Source: Gammaproteobacteria bacterium (lineage in GTDB: Bacteria > Pseudomonadota > Gammaproteobacteria > Pseudomonadales > Pseudohongiellaceae). From it: a DNA stretch of 64,000 nucleotides. Location of the stretch: positions 186,001 to 250,000 of the forward strand of contig JABJIC010000030.1 in NCBI GenBank assembly GCA_018661465.1. Reading direction: 5' to 3'. Positions 19,738-30,072 of the stretch are shown here, in pieces. The notes below the pieces were generated by a model that saw nothing but the letters and a program-made list of their open reading frames with translations, did not search any database and had not been told where the DNA came from. Within the stretch, counting starts at the first letter, position 1; each line of letters opens with the position of its first letter. The position numbers and the translations under genes were made by a program.

Positions 19738-20934
19738 ATGACTAATATAAAAAAATTGCTCTGCGCAGGGTTTCTGATCGTTTCGCTACTTGCCCTTAAC
19801 CTTGGTCAAGAAATTCTTACTACCACCGCAAGCGCTGCAAATAATGGGCAACGCGTACCCATTTTTGAAGTCGATCCTTTTTGGCCGCAACCACTTCCAA
19901 ACAAGTGGATTCTAGGTAGAACTATTGGTGTTGATGTTGATGAGAGAGATCATGTGTTCATAGTGCACCGTGATTCCGATGATATGTTCATGACCCAAGA
20001 GCGAGGTTTGGATCTGGGGAATTCTCAATGCTGTACAGCTGCTCCGCCTATTTTGGAATTTGACGCCGAAGGAAATTTAATTAGCTCGTGGGGTGGCCCT
20101 ACCGAGAGCGGTGAATATGAATGGCCTGCATCTAATCATGGAATCGAAATTGCCGCTAACGGCAATATTTGGATCGGTGGCAATGGCAGCGGTGACTCTC
20201 ATGTATTGGTGTTCACTCGTGAGGGTGAATATGTACGCACTGTTGGTGAGCCTGGCAATGGGCGCGATAGTAATAGCACGACGCATTTCTCCCGCGTAGC
20301 CGAGATCGCTATTGACAGATCAGGTACCGAAGCCTACCTGGCGGATGGCTACATGAATAAGAGGGTCGCTGTGGTAGATGTTGCAACCGGAGCATTCAAG
20401 CGATATTGGGGAGCCTATGGAAATCGCCCTGACGATGATGCTGACAATAGTTATGTACCTGGTGAGGCATTGCCACAGCAATTCACAGGACCGGTGCACT
20501 GCGCCGAACCATCGAATGATGACTTGATCTATGTTTGCGACAGGCGAGCCGACAGAATTCAAGTATTTAGACCTGATGGAACATTTGTTAAAGAGGGCAT
20601 GGTTGCGCCTGAAACTCTGGCGATGGGGTCTACCTGGGACATTGCGTTTTCCCAGGATAGTGACCAGGAATTCATTTATGTGGCAGATGGCTCAAACATG
20701 AAGGTTCATATTCTCGATAGGGATTCTCTGGAAGTGCTTTACTCTTTTGGTGAGGGTGGAAGACAGCCCGGCATGTTTTTTTCTCCTCATAGCGTAGCGA
20801 CAGATTCACAAGGCAATATCTATACGACTGAAACCTACGAGGGTAAAAGAGTTCAGAAGTTTCTCTATAAGGGTATGACGCCGCTAAGCAATGTTCGCGA
20901 AGGTGCGGCTTGGCCAGCAGCGGAGATCAATTAG
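19738..20934 (+). CDS. exported NHL-repeat beta-propeller, PAL-like
   Basis: 398 aa; NHL-type blades; HRD, NHGIEI, ADGYMNKRV, VHC and SPHSVATD align with peptidyl-alpha-hydroxyglycine lyase positions. Confidence 0.8.
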   Translation: MTNIKKLLCAGFLIVSLLALNLGQEILTTTASAANNGQRVPIFEVDPFWPQPLPNKWILGRTIGVDVDERDHVFIVHRDSDDMFMTQERGLDLGNSQCCTAAPPILEFDAEGNLISSWGGPTESGEYEWPASNHGIEIAANGNIWIGGNGSGDSHVLVFTREGEYVRTVGEPGNGRDSNSTTHFSRVAEIAIDRSGTEAYLADGYMNKRVAVVDVATGAFKRYWGAYGNRPDDDADNSYVPGEALPQQFTGPVHCAEPSNDDLIYVCDRRADRIQVFRPDGTFVKEGMVAPETLAMGSTWDIAFSQDSDQEFIYVADGSNMKVHILDRDSLEVLYSFGEGGRQPGMFFSPHSVATDSQGNIYTTETYEGKRVQKFLYKGMTPLSNVREGAAWPAAEIN

Positions 20935-20948
20935 CGCTCAACTTTCTT

Positions 20949-21713
20949 ATGATCATACTCGATAAAAAGTTCTGGAAATTTCACGCCCTATACTGGCTTG
21001 GCGTCGCCGTAGCTCTATTTATTTACGGGCTTAGCTATGGTCATTGGCAGGTGGCATTGGTGCGTAATATTTATAGCCCTATTGTTGGTTTTAGCTGTTC
21101 TTACTTTATAGGCATTTTTTATCAGAACAAACTATCTGCCAGCGGAGGCTTAAGGCTACTCACTATTTTAGCCCTCTCAGTTCTCGGGGCTATAGTCTCT
21201 GCCATGATATTAAATCCTATTACTTACGGTTTATTGGGCTATGACATTCAAAATATGAGTCCTGGTAACCTGACGCAGGACGGACTGTATTTCGTGCTTT
21301 TTTACCTGATTTGGAGCCTGCTATTTCTACAGCGAGGGGGGCAGACACTACTCGGAAATGAACCGGCGCCTCAGAGCAGGATTGAGACAATAAATGTGAG
21401 CAAGGGAGCAAAGAAATTAAAGCTCCAACCCTCGGACATTTGCTTTATTCAAGCCAGTGGCGATTACGTTGAATTTTTTACCGAAGTGGAAGCCTATCTA
21501 AAACAGGGCACCATCGGTTTCTATGAAGAAGAATTGGCAGCAGAATCCTTTCACCGTATCCACCGCTCGATCATAATCAATGCTGATAAAATCATCTCTA
21601 TTTCAGGCCCCAGCAAAGCGCAGTATTTTATCAAGCTGGAAGGCGGACATGAGGTGCGGTCGTCCCGAAACTATCAGGATCAAGTTGCTGGGCTTATTCC
21701 TACCGCCAATTAG
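20949..21713 (+). CDS. LytTR-domain transcriptional regulator with N-terminal membrane domain
   Basis: About four TM helices then KLKLQPSDICFIQASGDYVEFFT...FHRIHRSIIINADKI. Start 20949 preferred over 20910. Confidence 0.88.
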   Translation: MIILDKKFWKFHALYWLGVAVALFIYGLSYGHWQVALVRNIYSPIVGFSCSYFIGIFYQNKLSASGGLRLLTILALSVLGAIVSAMILNPITYGLLGYDIQNMSPGNLTQDGLYFVLFYLIWSLLFLQRGGQTLLGNEPAPQSRIETINVSKGAKKLKLQPSDICFIQASGDYVEFFTEVEAYLKQGTIGFYEEELAAESFHRIHRSIIINADKIISISGPSKAQYFIKLEGGHEVRSSRNYQDQVAGLIPTAN

Positions 21714-21860
21714 CTGCCCACTGGTCTCCCATTCACAGAAATTGAGCCCCTACCAAGGAGTTTGGTCGTACTTTGCCTAGTTCTACTAGGATTGGATTGA
21801 TATTCCATTATTCTAGCGCCAATCCGATTTGCGGAAGAATTAACTAGGAGGTAACACCTT

Positions 21861-23012
21861 ATGGCGATCAAAAATAATGAAGTGATAACGAAGCACTTGG
21901 TTTCCAAGAAATTTGCGGCAACTTTCATAAAACCGGCACTGGTATTGATTGCGTTGATTGTCGGTGTATTTGTCATCGGTTTATCAACAGCTCACGCTCA
22001 GCATGGTCCGATGTCTTCTGTCACGACCGAATATTTTAATATGGTCTATACGGGCAATTTAACGGGTGCTCAGGCTCTTTTTGATGCCAATCCAGATGAC
22101 ATGGGCACACAGATGTTGAAGGACCAATTCAAGGATCGATTCATTGATCAAACAAGTAGTCTCGACTTTAGCCGTCTGGAAAGTCCCAAAGTTAGGGAGA
22201 TAGCGGAGCTATTCCAAGCCTATTGGCGCGATGGTCTCATGCAAACGGCGAGCCTTGAAGATTTGAATGCTTCCCTTAAAGGAAATCTCGATAGAATATT
22301 GATGAGCGAAGGGATCGAAAGTGACCTTGATGACGACGACGAACTCTGGGAAAACATCGAAGGCTTTATTGAGGCTGAGGGATATTTTGCACTATCTGGC
22401 AGAACTCCGCCTTTGTATGAACTCGCGATTTGGATGGACAATGACACGAGGGTTGAGGAAATAGAGTTGACTGATGGCGCGGTTAAAGTGCCCCTTACGG
22501 CAATTTCAGACTTTGTCTCATACGGGTGGATCAATTTTTCGGCTTATGGCATGACCAGCATGGGTGGCTGGGCAGAGAAGGAAGGCCTGTATTGTCTTTG
22601 TGATCATTACGACAAAGACGGTGAACAATACAAGCTTTCTTTCTTAAAGCATGAGGGTCGTCACTTTGCGGACTTCAAGTTGTATCCGAAACTGAAAGCT
22701 CCCGATCTGGAATACAGGGCTAAGCTTACAGAATTGGCTTATGCTGATACAAGTACTTATCACTTGATGGCTCAATTCACCAATGCTTCAAACAAAATCG
22801 ACAATGCCCCACATCCTTTGGCGAATTGGTATGTAATTGATGGACTATCCAAAGCATTGCTTGGTGGTCAGAGGCCAACAGAGGGGAGCGCTTGGGAAAA
22901 CATTCCCGCTGAAGATATAAGAAGCTCAGCACTACTTCTCTTGACTGAACATGATGCACTGCTTCAGCAGCTGGGGGCAAATACAACGAAGGGAACAATT
23001 TTGGTGAACTAA
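21861..23012 (+). CDS. exported hypothetical protein
   Basis: 383 aa with N-terminal hydrophobic signal/anchor; GGTAACACC upstream of ATG. Confidence 0.75.
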   Translation: MAIKNNEVITKHLVSKKFAATFIKPALVLIALIVGVFVIGLSTAHAQHGPMSSVTTEYFNMVYTGNLTGAQALFDANPDDMGTQMLKDQFKDRFIDQTSSLDFSRLESPKVREIAELFQAYWRDGLMQTASLEDLNASLKGNLDRILMSEGIESDLDDDDELWENIEGFIEAEGYFALSGRTPPLYELAIWMDNDTRVEEIELTDGAVKVPLTAISDFVSYGWINFSAYGMTSMGGWAEKEGLYCLCDHYDKDGEQYKLSFLKHEGRHFADFKLYPKLKAPDLEYRAKLTELAYADTSTYHLMAQFTNASNKIDNAPHPLANWYVIDGLSKALLGGQRPTEGSAWENIPAEDIRSSALLLLTEHDALLQQLGANTTKGTILVN

Positions 23013-23017
23013 TAGAA

Positions 23018-23049
23018 GGGGACAGATCTAACTTAAAGGATGTGTCCCC
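23018..23049. repeat. GGGGACA...TGTCCCC hairpin (terminator-like or REP-like)
   Basis: Perfect 7-bp stem, 18-nt loop, a few bases after the 383-aa gene. Confidence 0.55.
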
Positions 23050-23369
23050 CAAAAATTGAATCTCCCCCTCCATTTGTGATCTCTATAAAGTGCCTTTTAG
23101 TCAAATATAGTGGTGTTGTCGGTTGACTAGGAATGATTGATTGTCTCGTACTACTGATGCCCATATTCACCTTGGATACTATGTCGGTATCTAGTATTTT
23201 TAATTCTTGCAGTAATCTTGGTGTTCCTTAGTGGTTGGAGTTTGGACGATCAGAAAGTCCTATCAAAAGAACGGTCAGCAAAGTTTGATGTATGTTAGTA
23301 CCAAGTTTGAGTAGTCGAGATGTCTGGTATACTTGGAATATCTGTTCACTATCAATAGGTTTGTACAAG

Positions 23370-24368
23370 ATGCCCACCCCGGCTCCAATTCAAATTATCG
23401 AATACTTAACAAAAAGTTTTCGCTATCCAGTGTTAACTGTGGGCTGTGCGGTTTGTATTCCACTATTGGCTCTCTATACTTTTACTGGAGTCATATTTCC
23501 GGATTACGTGAATCCACAGGGAGAAAGACCTGAAGAAGTGATAGGGATATTTTTGCTTTTCTCCATTCTGCCGGCTTACCTATTAATGTGCTTCACAGCC
23601 TGGATGAAATCCAGTGACTCACTGTTTGCGTCATTAGAATCTCAATTGCCGAATAGCGAAGAGCATTTGTATTCAAGGTTTAGGTGGGCAAGATACTGGC
23701 CATTGGCTGTCATTTGGGGAATTCTTTTTGCGGTATTGGCGGGCATAAATTGGGAGAGCTTGATTTTCGAATGGGGAGATCCCTTGCTTCGGCTAAGCGT
23801 TCTCTTGGTTTTCGGTCAGGTTTCGATATGGATAGTTGTTAGTCTTGTATTATTTTTCGTCCTACACGAAGGACTCATCCTGTCCAAATATGGAAAGAAA
23901 TTGAAGGTGAACCTGTATGACCTGGACAGCTTGAATGGGTTTGGCAGGGCTGGCTTAAATGGTCTGCTTATGACGGTAGGGGCTTTGGTGTTAACGAGTC
24001 TGCAGTCGTTGGATTTGACTATACGCTGGGATAACTATGCCAACGGAGTCTATGTTGGTGTGCCGGCTGCCACTCTGTTGGTGTTATTGCCAATATGGAG
24101 CGTGCATAAAAATATAGTACAAGAAAAAGCCAATGTCATAGATGGCATAAATCGCGCAATCAAAGGTGCTTCAGACTCCCTGGATTCAGAATCACTAACT
24201 CGTTTGAATGGGCTTCTTATTCGTCGCGAGCAAATTCATCACATGCGTAATTGGCCCATGGATCTATCGTTGTTTTCTCGTCTGGTGTTTTATGTTTTTA
24301 TCCCGCCGTTGGCCTGGGCAGGTGCCGCCCTGACGGAAGTATTACTTGATTCGTTTTTAGGTACTTAA
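23370..24368 (+). CDS. integral membrane protein, hypothetical
   Basis: Multiple hydrophobic segments; start MPTPAPIQI preferred over 23292. Confidence 0.7.
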   Translation: MPTPAPIQIIEYLTKSFRYPVLTVGCAVCIPLLALYTFTGVIFPDYVNPQGERPEEVIGIFLLFSILPAYLLMCFTAWMKSSDSLFASLESQLPNSEEHLYSRFRWARYWPLAVIWGILFAVLAGINWESLIFEWGDPLLRLSVLLVFGQVSIWIVVSLVLFFVLHEGLILSKYGKKLKVNLYDLDSLNGFGRAGLNGLLMTVGALVLTSLQSLDLTIRWDNYANGVYVGVPAATLLVLLPIWSVHKNIVQEKANVIDGINRAIKGASDSLDSESLTRLNGLLIRREQIHHMRNWPMDLSLFSRLVFYVFIPPLAWAGAALTEVLLDSFLGT

Positions 24369-24413
24369 GTGTTTTCGCTGCGACTTGTTCTTCTATATTC
24401 AAATAGGTCCGTA

Positions 24414-25904
24414 TTAACTCGGTGAGATATTTCTATTACGGCTCAGTAAATTCTCAGGATCATATCTTCGCTTTATAGTAGCCAGTCTTTCGAAGCTATC
24501 CCCATAGGCAGCCTTTATATGATCAGGGTTATCCGAACTCATATAGTTTATATAGTCATGCTCGCTTGGGTTAACAGACAATGCTGATGTCGACTCATCG
24601 ACCCATCTCATTCTATCCGCAGCTTGAGATTTGTGAGACCAGCCAATATCAAAATGCACTGTGGTGGAATGTAGAGGCCTTTTAAGAGGTGTTGAACCTG
24701 GCTCCACTCTCGTAACTGCGCCGCGCATTATATGTCCAAGACCGAACGCCCAGCCCTCAGGTCCGGCATCGATCGCTTTAGCAATATTGTCAATAACAGG
24801 ATCAGACAGTGATGAAACCGAAGCGCCTTTCCAATACAGGCCGGGCTCTTTTTCTTCCCCGGCAATGTCTATGTTTGCAGGAGCGAAAAATTGGTTAACG
24901 CTTGGCGCCATTGCTCCGACTTTTCCGTAATCTTGTTTTCTGATTCCGTCAGCTAGTGGCGGACCAAATGAGCGCAACGGTGTCAGCACTCTCTCGGCAT
25001 CTCGTTCATTTCCTGAGTAAAATACCATCGCACCAATTACTGGAGTTTGTCCTCCACTAGCAATCACTTCGACTGTCAGTTCATCCGGCGCGCTAGCCAT
25101 AAAGTCTCGGTAAAAGCTGAGAAAATCTTTAAGCAAGCTCGCATCGTATGCAATGACTCCAGCAACAAGCTCTGGTTTCTCGAATGTATCAAATTCCAGT
25201 TCAGTAACTATTCCGAAATTACCTCCACCTCCTCGAATCGCCCAGAACAGATCTTCATTTTCGCTGCTGCTCGCGGTCAATATCTGTCCATCAACTGTAA
25301 CCAGTCGAGCAGATTTTAGTTTGTCGCAGGCCGCACCTTGAGTACCTATAAACCAACCTAGACCGCCGCCTAAAGTTAATCCCCCAACACCCACGCTTGG
25401 GTTGCAGGTTAGTGGTAACGCGCGGCCAGTTTCACCTAGGGAATAGTCGAGCTGCCCAGCGAGTACGCCAGGTCCTACACGAGCTGTTGTGTTGTTAATG
25501 TCAATTTTGGAAAGTTGCTGAAGATCTATCACAAGCCCATTATCAACTGTGGATGCGGAGAGCACATCATGGCCACCGCTTTTTACCGCTATAGGGAGGT
25601 CGTTTTCCCGTGCAAAGCCAAGGGCTCTGACAACATCGGATTCGGAAGCGCATTTGGCTATCAATGCCGGGTATCGATTATATTTTGGATTAAAACTGAA
25701 CGTGCGGCGCGCGCCCTCATAGGCTGGTGTGCTGGGGACAATTAACGTGCCATCCAAAGCTTGCGACAATTGACTGAACTTATCGGCAGAGATAGCGCTA
25801 CCACTTGCTGCAAGCAGGCTGAGGGGATTGGCTAGCCCTAGAGCCCCCGCCCCCAATATTGAAGTCATAAACCTGCGTCGTGTTGTTGCAATTTTTGAAT
25901 TCAT
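24414..25904 (-). CDS. FAD-binding oxidoreductase, BBE-like, Tat-exported
   Basis: TTRRRFMTSILGAG Tat signal; VKSGGHDVLS and GGLGWFIGTQGAACDKL match bicovalent FAD attachment regions; C-terminal YDPENLLSRNRNI. Confidence 0.9.
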   Translation of the reverse strand: MNSKIATTRRRFMTSILGAGALGLANPLSLLAASGSAISADKFSQLSQALDGTLIVPSTPAYEGARRTFSFNPKYNRYPALIAKCASESDVVRALGFARENDLPIAVKSGGHDVLSASTVDNGLVIDLQQLSKIDINNTTARVGPGVLAGQLDYSLGETGRALPLTCNPSVGVGGLTLGGGLGWFIGTQGAACDKLKSARLVTVDGQILTASSSENEDLFWAIRGGGGNFGIVTELEFDTFEKPELVAGVIAYDASLLKDFLSFYRDFMASAPDELTVEVIASGGQTPVIGAMVFYSGNERDAERVLTPLRSFGPPLADGIRKQDYGKVGAMAPSVNQFFAPANIDIAGEEKEPGLYWKGASVSSLSDPVIDNIAKAIDAGPEGWAFGLGHIMRGAVTRVEPGSTPLKRPLHSTTVHFDIGWSHKSQAADRMRWVDESTSALSVNPSEHDYINYMSSDNPDHIKAAYGDSFERLATIKRRYDPENLLSRNRNISPS

Positions 25905-26062
25905 ATTCTTCTCTGGCTAAGTGTTTTGCGGTCTTTCTTAGTTCTTCATCCTTGTTTGATGCTCTGACTTAAGCAAAGGTTACGTCTGTTTTTTGAGCGA
26001 ATTAAGATAGAGGAACAAAGATTGATGATCAGCTTGGAATCGATCCGCCGACACAAGGAATT

Positions 26063-27082
26063 TTAAGAAAATCCAGAGAAGAATTGGGTCAGATTCAGTC
26101 CTAATTCCTCACATGGATAACCCCCTTCCTGCACGATGACCGTCGGAAGTTCTAATCGGCTGGAAATCATAGCGCCGATAGAACGAAAGCCTTCAGTAGA
26201 CACAGCCAGTCCAGCAATGGGATCGCCCTCAAAACTATCCAGTCCTAATGCTATGACCAGAGCATCCGGTTGAAATTCTTCGACCGCGCTTATAGCCCGA
26301 TCAAGGGTATCAAGATAGATCTTGTCAGCCGTGCCGCGAGGCAAAGGGAAATTACGGTTGTAGCCTTTACCTTCGCCCTCACCAGTTTCTGACTCATAAC
26401 CCCAGAAGAATGGATAGAAACGTTCCGGGTTTGCGTGAAGAGAAACCGTCAGCACATCGGAGCGATCATAGAAACACATCTGGGTTCCGTTACCGTGATG
26501 CAGATCCACATCCAAAATCGCAACCCGCTTGTATTTGCTGCGCAGGTGTTCGGTGGCGATAGCGCAATTGTTTAGATAGCAAAAGCCACCGGCTATCTCG
26601 GGGCCCGCATGATGGCCCGGGGGTCTGCATAAGGCGAAACAGGCATCGTCTCCGCTCAGCACCTGCTCGGCGGCATGTACTGCACTCCAGGCACTCCATT
26701 GCACGCTTTCCCATGTATCATTTGATATAGGACAGGAAGCATCGGCCATATGAAAGCCAGCCTGAGCAACCACTGATTTCGGATACTCGCCATCGCGGTT
26801 AGTTGGATGGATATTTGGAGTAACTTCTTCGGCGGCTCCTTTGATGCGGCCCCAACGCTCGGCAACATTCTCAAGAAAAGTTAGATAGCGTTCAGGGTGA
26901 GCTTTCAGAATGGCTTCTCTTCCGTAATTATCCGGTGACACTTGGCTCATGCCCGCAGCAAGTGCCCCCTCGAGTAGCATTGCGATCCGATCTGGAGACT
27001 CCGGATTGGGTTCACGAATCCCGTTGATCAGGTAGCTTCTGGGATAGTGCTTGTTCTGAGCATCACTGAGCACACACTTCAT
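26063..27082 (-). CDS. histone deacetylase superfamily, acetylpolyamine amidohydrolase-like
   Basis: CRPPGHHAGPEIAGGFCYLNNCAIA, AILDVDLHHGNGTQ, VQEGGYPCEELG. Confidence 0.93.
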   Translation of the reverse strand: MKCVLSDAQNKHYPRSYLINGIREPNPESPDRIAMLLEGALAAGMSQVSPDNYGREAILKAHPERYLTFLENVAERWGRIKGAAEEVTPNIHPTNRDGEYPKSVVAQAGFHMADASCPISNDTWESVQWSAWSAVHAAEQVLSGDDACFALCRPPGHHAGPEIAGGFCYLNNCAIATEHLRSKYKRVAILDVDLHHGNGTQMCFYDRSDVLTVSLHANPERFYPFFWGYESETGEGEGKGYNRNFPLPRGTADKIYLDTLDRAISAVEEFQPDALVIALGLDSFEGDPIAGLAVSTEGFRSIGAMISSRLELPTVIVQEGGYPCEELGLNLTQFFSGFS

Positions 27083-27120
27083 TTTGCTTGTTCCTCGTTA
27101 TTCTGGTCTCTATCAAACTG

Positions 27121-27264
27121 TCATCCTGAAAGAGGAAAGCTTTCCACGGTAGCAGATTCTACCAGCCGGGAATGTGCATTCATTTCCTTCGGAAGTGGAG
27201 CCATGGTCTCACGATCCGCTGCCAGTTCAAACTCCTGCAACAAGCCTTTCGGGAGAACTATCAT
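27121..27264 (-). CDS. possible 47-aa small protein upstream of the deacetylase-like gene
   Basis: Manual translation MIVLPKGLLQEFELAADRETMAPLPKEMNAHSRLVESATVESFPLSG; weak RBS. Confidence 0.3.
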   Translation of the reverse strand: MIVLPKGLLQEFELAADRETMAPLPKEMNAHSRLVESATVESFPLSG

Positions 27265-27450
27265 GTCCGGTTTTAATTGCCAGTATTAGTCATCGTGTCA
27301 CTGATGACCGAGTACAGTTCCGAAGAGAATAGAGAGTTACTCTAATCCCAATAAGTGAGTGAGTTAATGGAGTGAGAGTAAAACAGAGGGTATTGGTGTG
27401 AGGAGTGACATTCTCCGAATTGGTGTACCAATTCAGAGTTTAGATATTCT

Positions 27451-29064
27451 CTATCTGATGCCCGCAAAATTTGCCACGTCTTGCTGGCTCGCTAGATATT
27501 CTTCATAGTCGCCCTGAAAATCTACTAACTTCTGGTCTTTAATTTCAATGACCCTGGTAGCCAATGACGAAACAAATTCCCGATCGTGACTCACAAAAAT
27601 TAATGTGCCTTCATAATGAGTCAGCGCCAGATTCAAAGCTTCAATGGCTTCCATATCCAGGTGATTGGTTGGTTCATCCAGGATCAATACATTAGGATCC
27701 TGCATCATCAGTTTGCCGAAGAGCAGTCGATTTTTCTCGCCACCGGAACAGACCTTCACTGATTTTTCGAAGTCTTCAGTGGAGAACAATAGTCTGCCCA
27801 AAGTAGCGCGCACGATTTGATCGCCGTGACTTGGTTTGCGCCATTGGCTCATCCAGTCAAATAAATTCAACTCGCAATCGAAATCACTATTACTGTCCTG
27901 AGGGCAGTATCCCAAAGTAGCGGCTTCCGCCCATTGTACTTTTCCATGGTTCACTGAGAGTTCATTTAGCAGGCAGCGGAGGAAAGTAGTTTTCCCTGCT
28001 CCATTTTCACCAATAACTGCCAGGCGAGTGCCGGCTTCCATTATCATATTGCCGCCATTGAAAAGGGGTTCATTCTCGAAGCCATGCCCCATGTTCTCAA
28101 GCGTAAGAGCCTGGCGGTGTAGTTTTTTATCTTGCTTGAATCGAATAAAGGGGCTAACTCGACTGGAGGGCTTAATATCCTCTAGTTCAATTTTTTCTAT
28201 TTGCTTCGCGCGCGAAGTTGCCTGCTTGGCTTTAGATGCATTGGCAGAGAAGCGACTAACGAAGTGTTTAAGTTCACTGATTTGGGCTGATTTTTTAGCG
28301 TTAACTGACTGCAGTCTTTCACGAGCCTGGGTAGAAGCTGTCATGAAATCATCGTAGTTTCCTGGATACAGGCGTAATTCACCGAAATCGATGTCGGCCA
28401 TATGGGTACATACAGAATTTAGGAAATGGCGGTCGTGCGAAATAATTATCATGGTACATTTGCGAGCATCCAAGACGCCCTCTAGCCAACGAATTGCGTT
28501 TATATCGAGGTTGTTGGTAGGTTCATCTAATAACAGGATGTCGGGGTCTGAGAATAGGGCCTGCGCCAGAAGCACTCTTAATTTCCAGCCTGGAGCAACT
28601 TCTTTCATAGAGCCAAAATGTAACTCTTGAGCGATACCCGCGCCCATCAGTAATTCTCCTGCACGGCTTTCGGCACTGTAGCCGTCCATCTCAGCGAACT
28701 GAATTTCGAGTTCCGCTACTTTCATGCCATCTTCTTCAGACATTTCCGGCAGGGCATAGATGCGGTCACGTTCTTTCTTGATCTTCCATAACTCGTCATG
28801 GCCCATGATCACGGTATCAATCACATTGAAGGCTTCGAAGGCGAATTGGTCCTGGCTCAAGGTTCCTACTCGTTCATTAGGCGTTATGGAAACATTGCCT
28901 GATGTCGGAGTGAGGCTGCCTTCCAAAATTTTCATGAAGGTGGACTTGCCACAGCCATTGGCACCGATCAATCCATAACGATTGCCATCACCGAATTTGA
29001 CGGAAATGTTCTCGAATAAGGGCTTGGCACCAAATTGCATAGTGATGTTTGCGGTAGAGATCAC
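27451..29064 (-). CDS. ybiT: ABC-F family ATP-binding protein, YbiT type
   Basis: [42 protein letters not shown]; two Walker A/B sets; close to E. coli YbiT as remembered. Confidence 0.93.
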   Translation of the reverse strand: MISTANITMQFGAKPLFENISVKFGDGNRYGLIGANGCGKSTFMKILEGSLTPTSGNVSITPNERVGTLSQDQFAFEAFNVIDTVIMGHDELWKIKKERDRIYALPEMSEEDGMKVAELEIQFAEMDGYSAESRAGELLMGAGIAQELHFGSMKEVAPGWKLRVLLAQALFSDPDILLLDEPTNNLDINAIRWLEGVLDARKCTMIIISHDRHFLNSVCTHMADIDFGELRLYPGNYDDFMTASTQARERLQSVNAKKSAQISELKHFVSRFSANASKAKQATSRAKQIEKIELEDIKPSSRVSPFIRFKQDKKLHRQALTLENMGHGFENEPLFNGGNMIMEAGTRLAVIGENGAGKTTFLRCLLNELSVNHGKVQWAEAATLGYCPQDSNSDFDCELNLFDWMSQWRKPSHGDQIVRATLGRLLFSTEDFEKSVKVCSGGEKNRLLFGKLMMQDPNVLILDEPTNHLDMEAIEALNLALTHYEGTLIFVSHDREFVSSLATRVIEIKDQKLVDFQGDYEEYLASQQDVANFAGIR

Positions 29065-29333
29065 GAAGAAAATCCTAAAAGGTAATGTGATTGAATAGCG
29101 TTTCTTATCGGGCTTGCTATTAAGGAGGCGTACTATAGGGATTTGTGGGGATTACGTCGAGCGAATTTGCATCTCATTTTCACTATTTGTGACGTTTATC
29201 AGTTAGATACTGAAAATATACGCATGAAACTGCTTTCCTTTTACTCCGCCCTCACTAAGCAAAAACACGGAATTTATGATACTAATAGGCAGCGGACAAT
29301 AAACTGAACAATAAGAAATAAGGAAGAAGACCA

Positions 29334-29900
29334 ATGACGAACAAAAATCTAAAGCTCCTCCTGTGTGCGGCCCTGTCCTGTACGTTATCACCTAGTCTGT
29401 TGGCGCAAGGACCAACGACGGCCACTCATGTGCCAGAGGTGGATATCATGACGGTATTTGAACATATGGGAAATACTATTGATCAGCAAATCAGAGTGGT
29501 TGATATAGGCGATGAAATTAACGTCGGTGTAGGCATCTTGCAGCGCAAAGGAACGCGCACCGAAGGCGAAGAAGTAAATGCCATCGTGCACCACCGGATG
29601 ACTGAGGTGTATTACGTGCTGTCGGGCTCTGGCACATTAGTCACTGGGGGAGAACAATCTTCACCCCGCGAGTTTCCAGCAGACAATATATCGGTTGTTG
29701 AGCTTATTGGGCCTAGTGGAAGTCGCGTAGTTGTAAACGGCCAAACCAAGACCATCTCTACTGGCGATGTTGTAATCATACCCGCTGGCGTTCCCCATGG
29801 TTTCCGCAATATTCAAGATCAGATTACCTATCTCAGTATCCGCGTAGATCCAGATCAGGTGCTGCCCACTGGCTATGAGCACCCATCGTTGGGAGAGTGA
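29334..29900 (+). CDS. exported cupin-domain protein
   Basis: VHHRMTEVYYVLSGSGTLVTGG...VIIPAGVPHGFRN; signal peptide. Confidence 0.88.
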   Translation: MTNKNLKLLLCAALSCTLSPSLLAQGPTTATHVPEVDIMTVFEHMGNTIDQQIRVVDIGDEINVGVGILQRKGTRTEGEEVNAIVHHRMTEVYYVLSGSGTLVTGGEQSSPREFPADNISVVELIGPSGSRVVVNGQTKTISTGDVVIIPAGVPHGFRNIQDQITYLSIRVDPDQVLPTGYEHPSLGE

Positions 29901-29915
29901 GCTAAGCTTCGAGAC

Positions 29916-29943
29916 GGTAGTGGCTTGCTCGCAGGCCACTACC
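29916..29943 (+). terminator. hairpin downstream of cupin gene
   Basis: Perfect GGTAGTGGC/GCCACTACC stem, no strong T tract. Confidence 0.4.
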
Positions 29944-30072
29944 GGCCCAATCTTCTCTGGGCTTACGCTCAACGTGAAGGGAAGTGTTAGTGTAAAATAA
30001 GTTCTAATCGCGCTCGGCAGTGAATGCCGTGCCCTTTCTGCCCCTATTGCCTACCCCTCTTTGGAGAGAATC

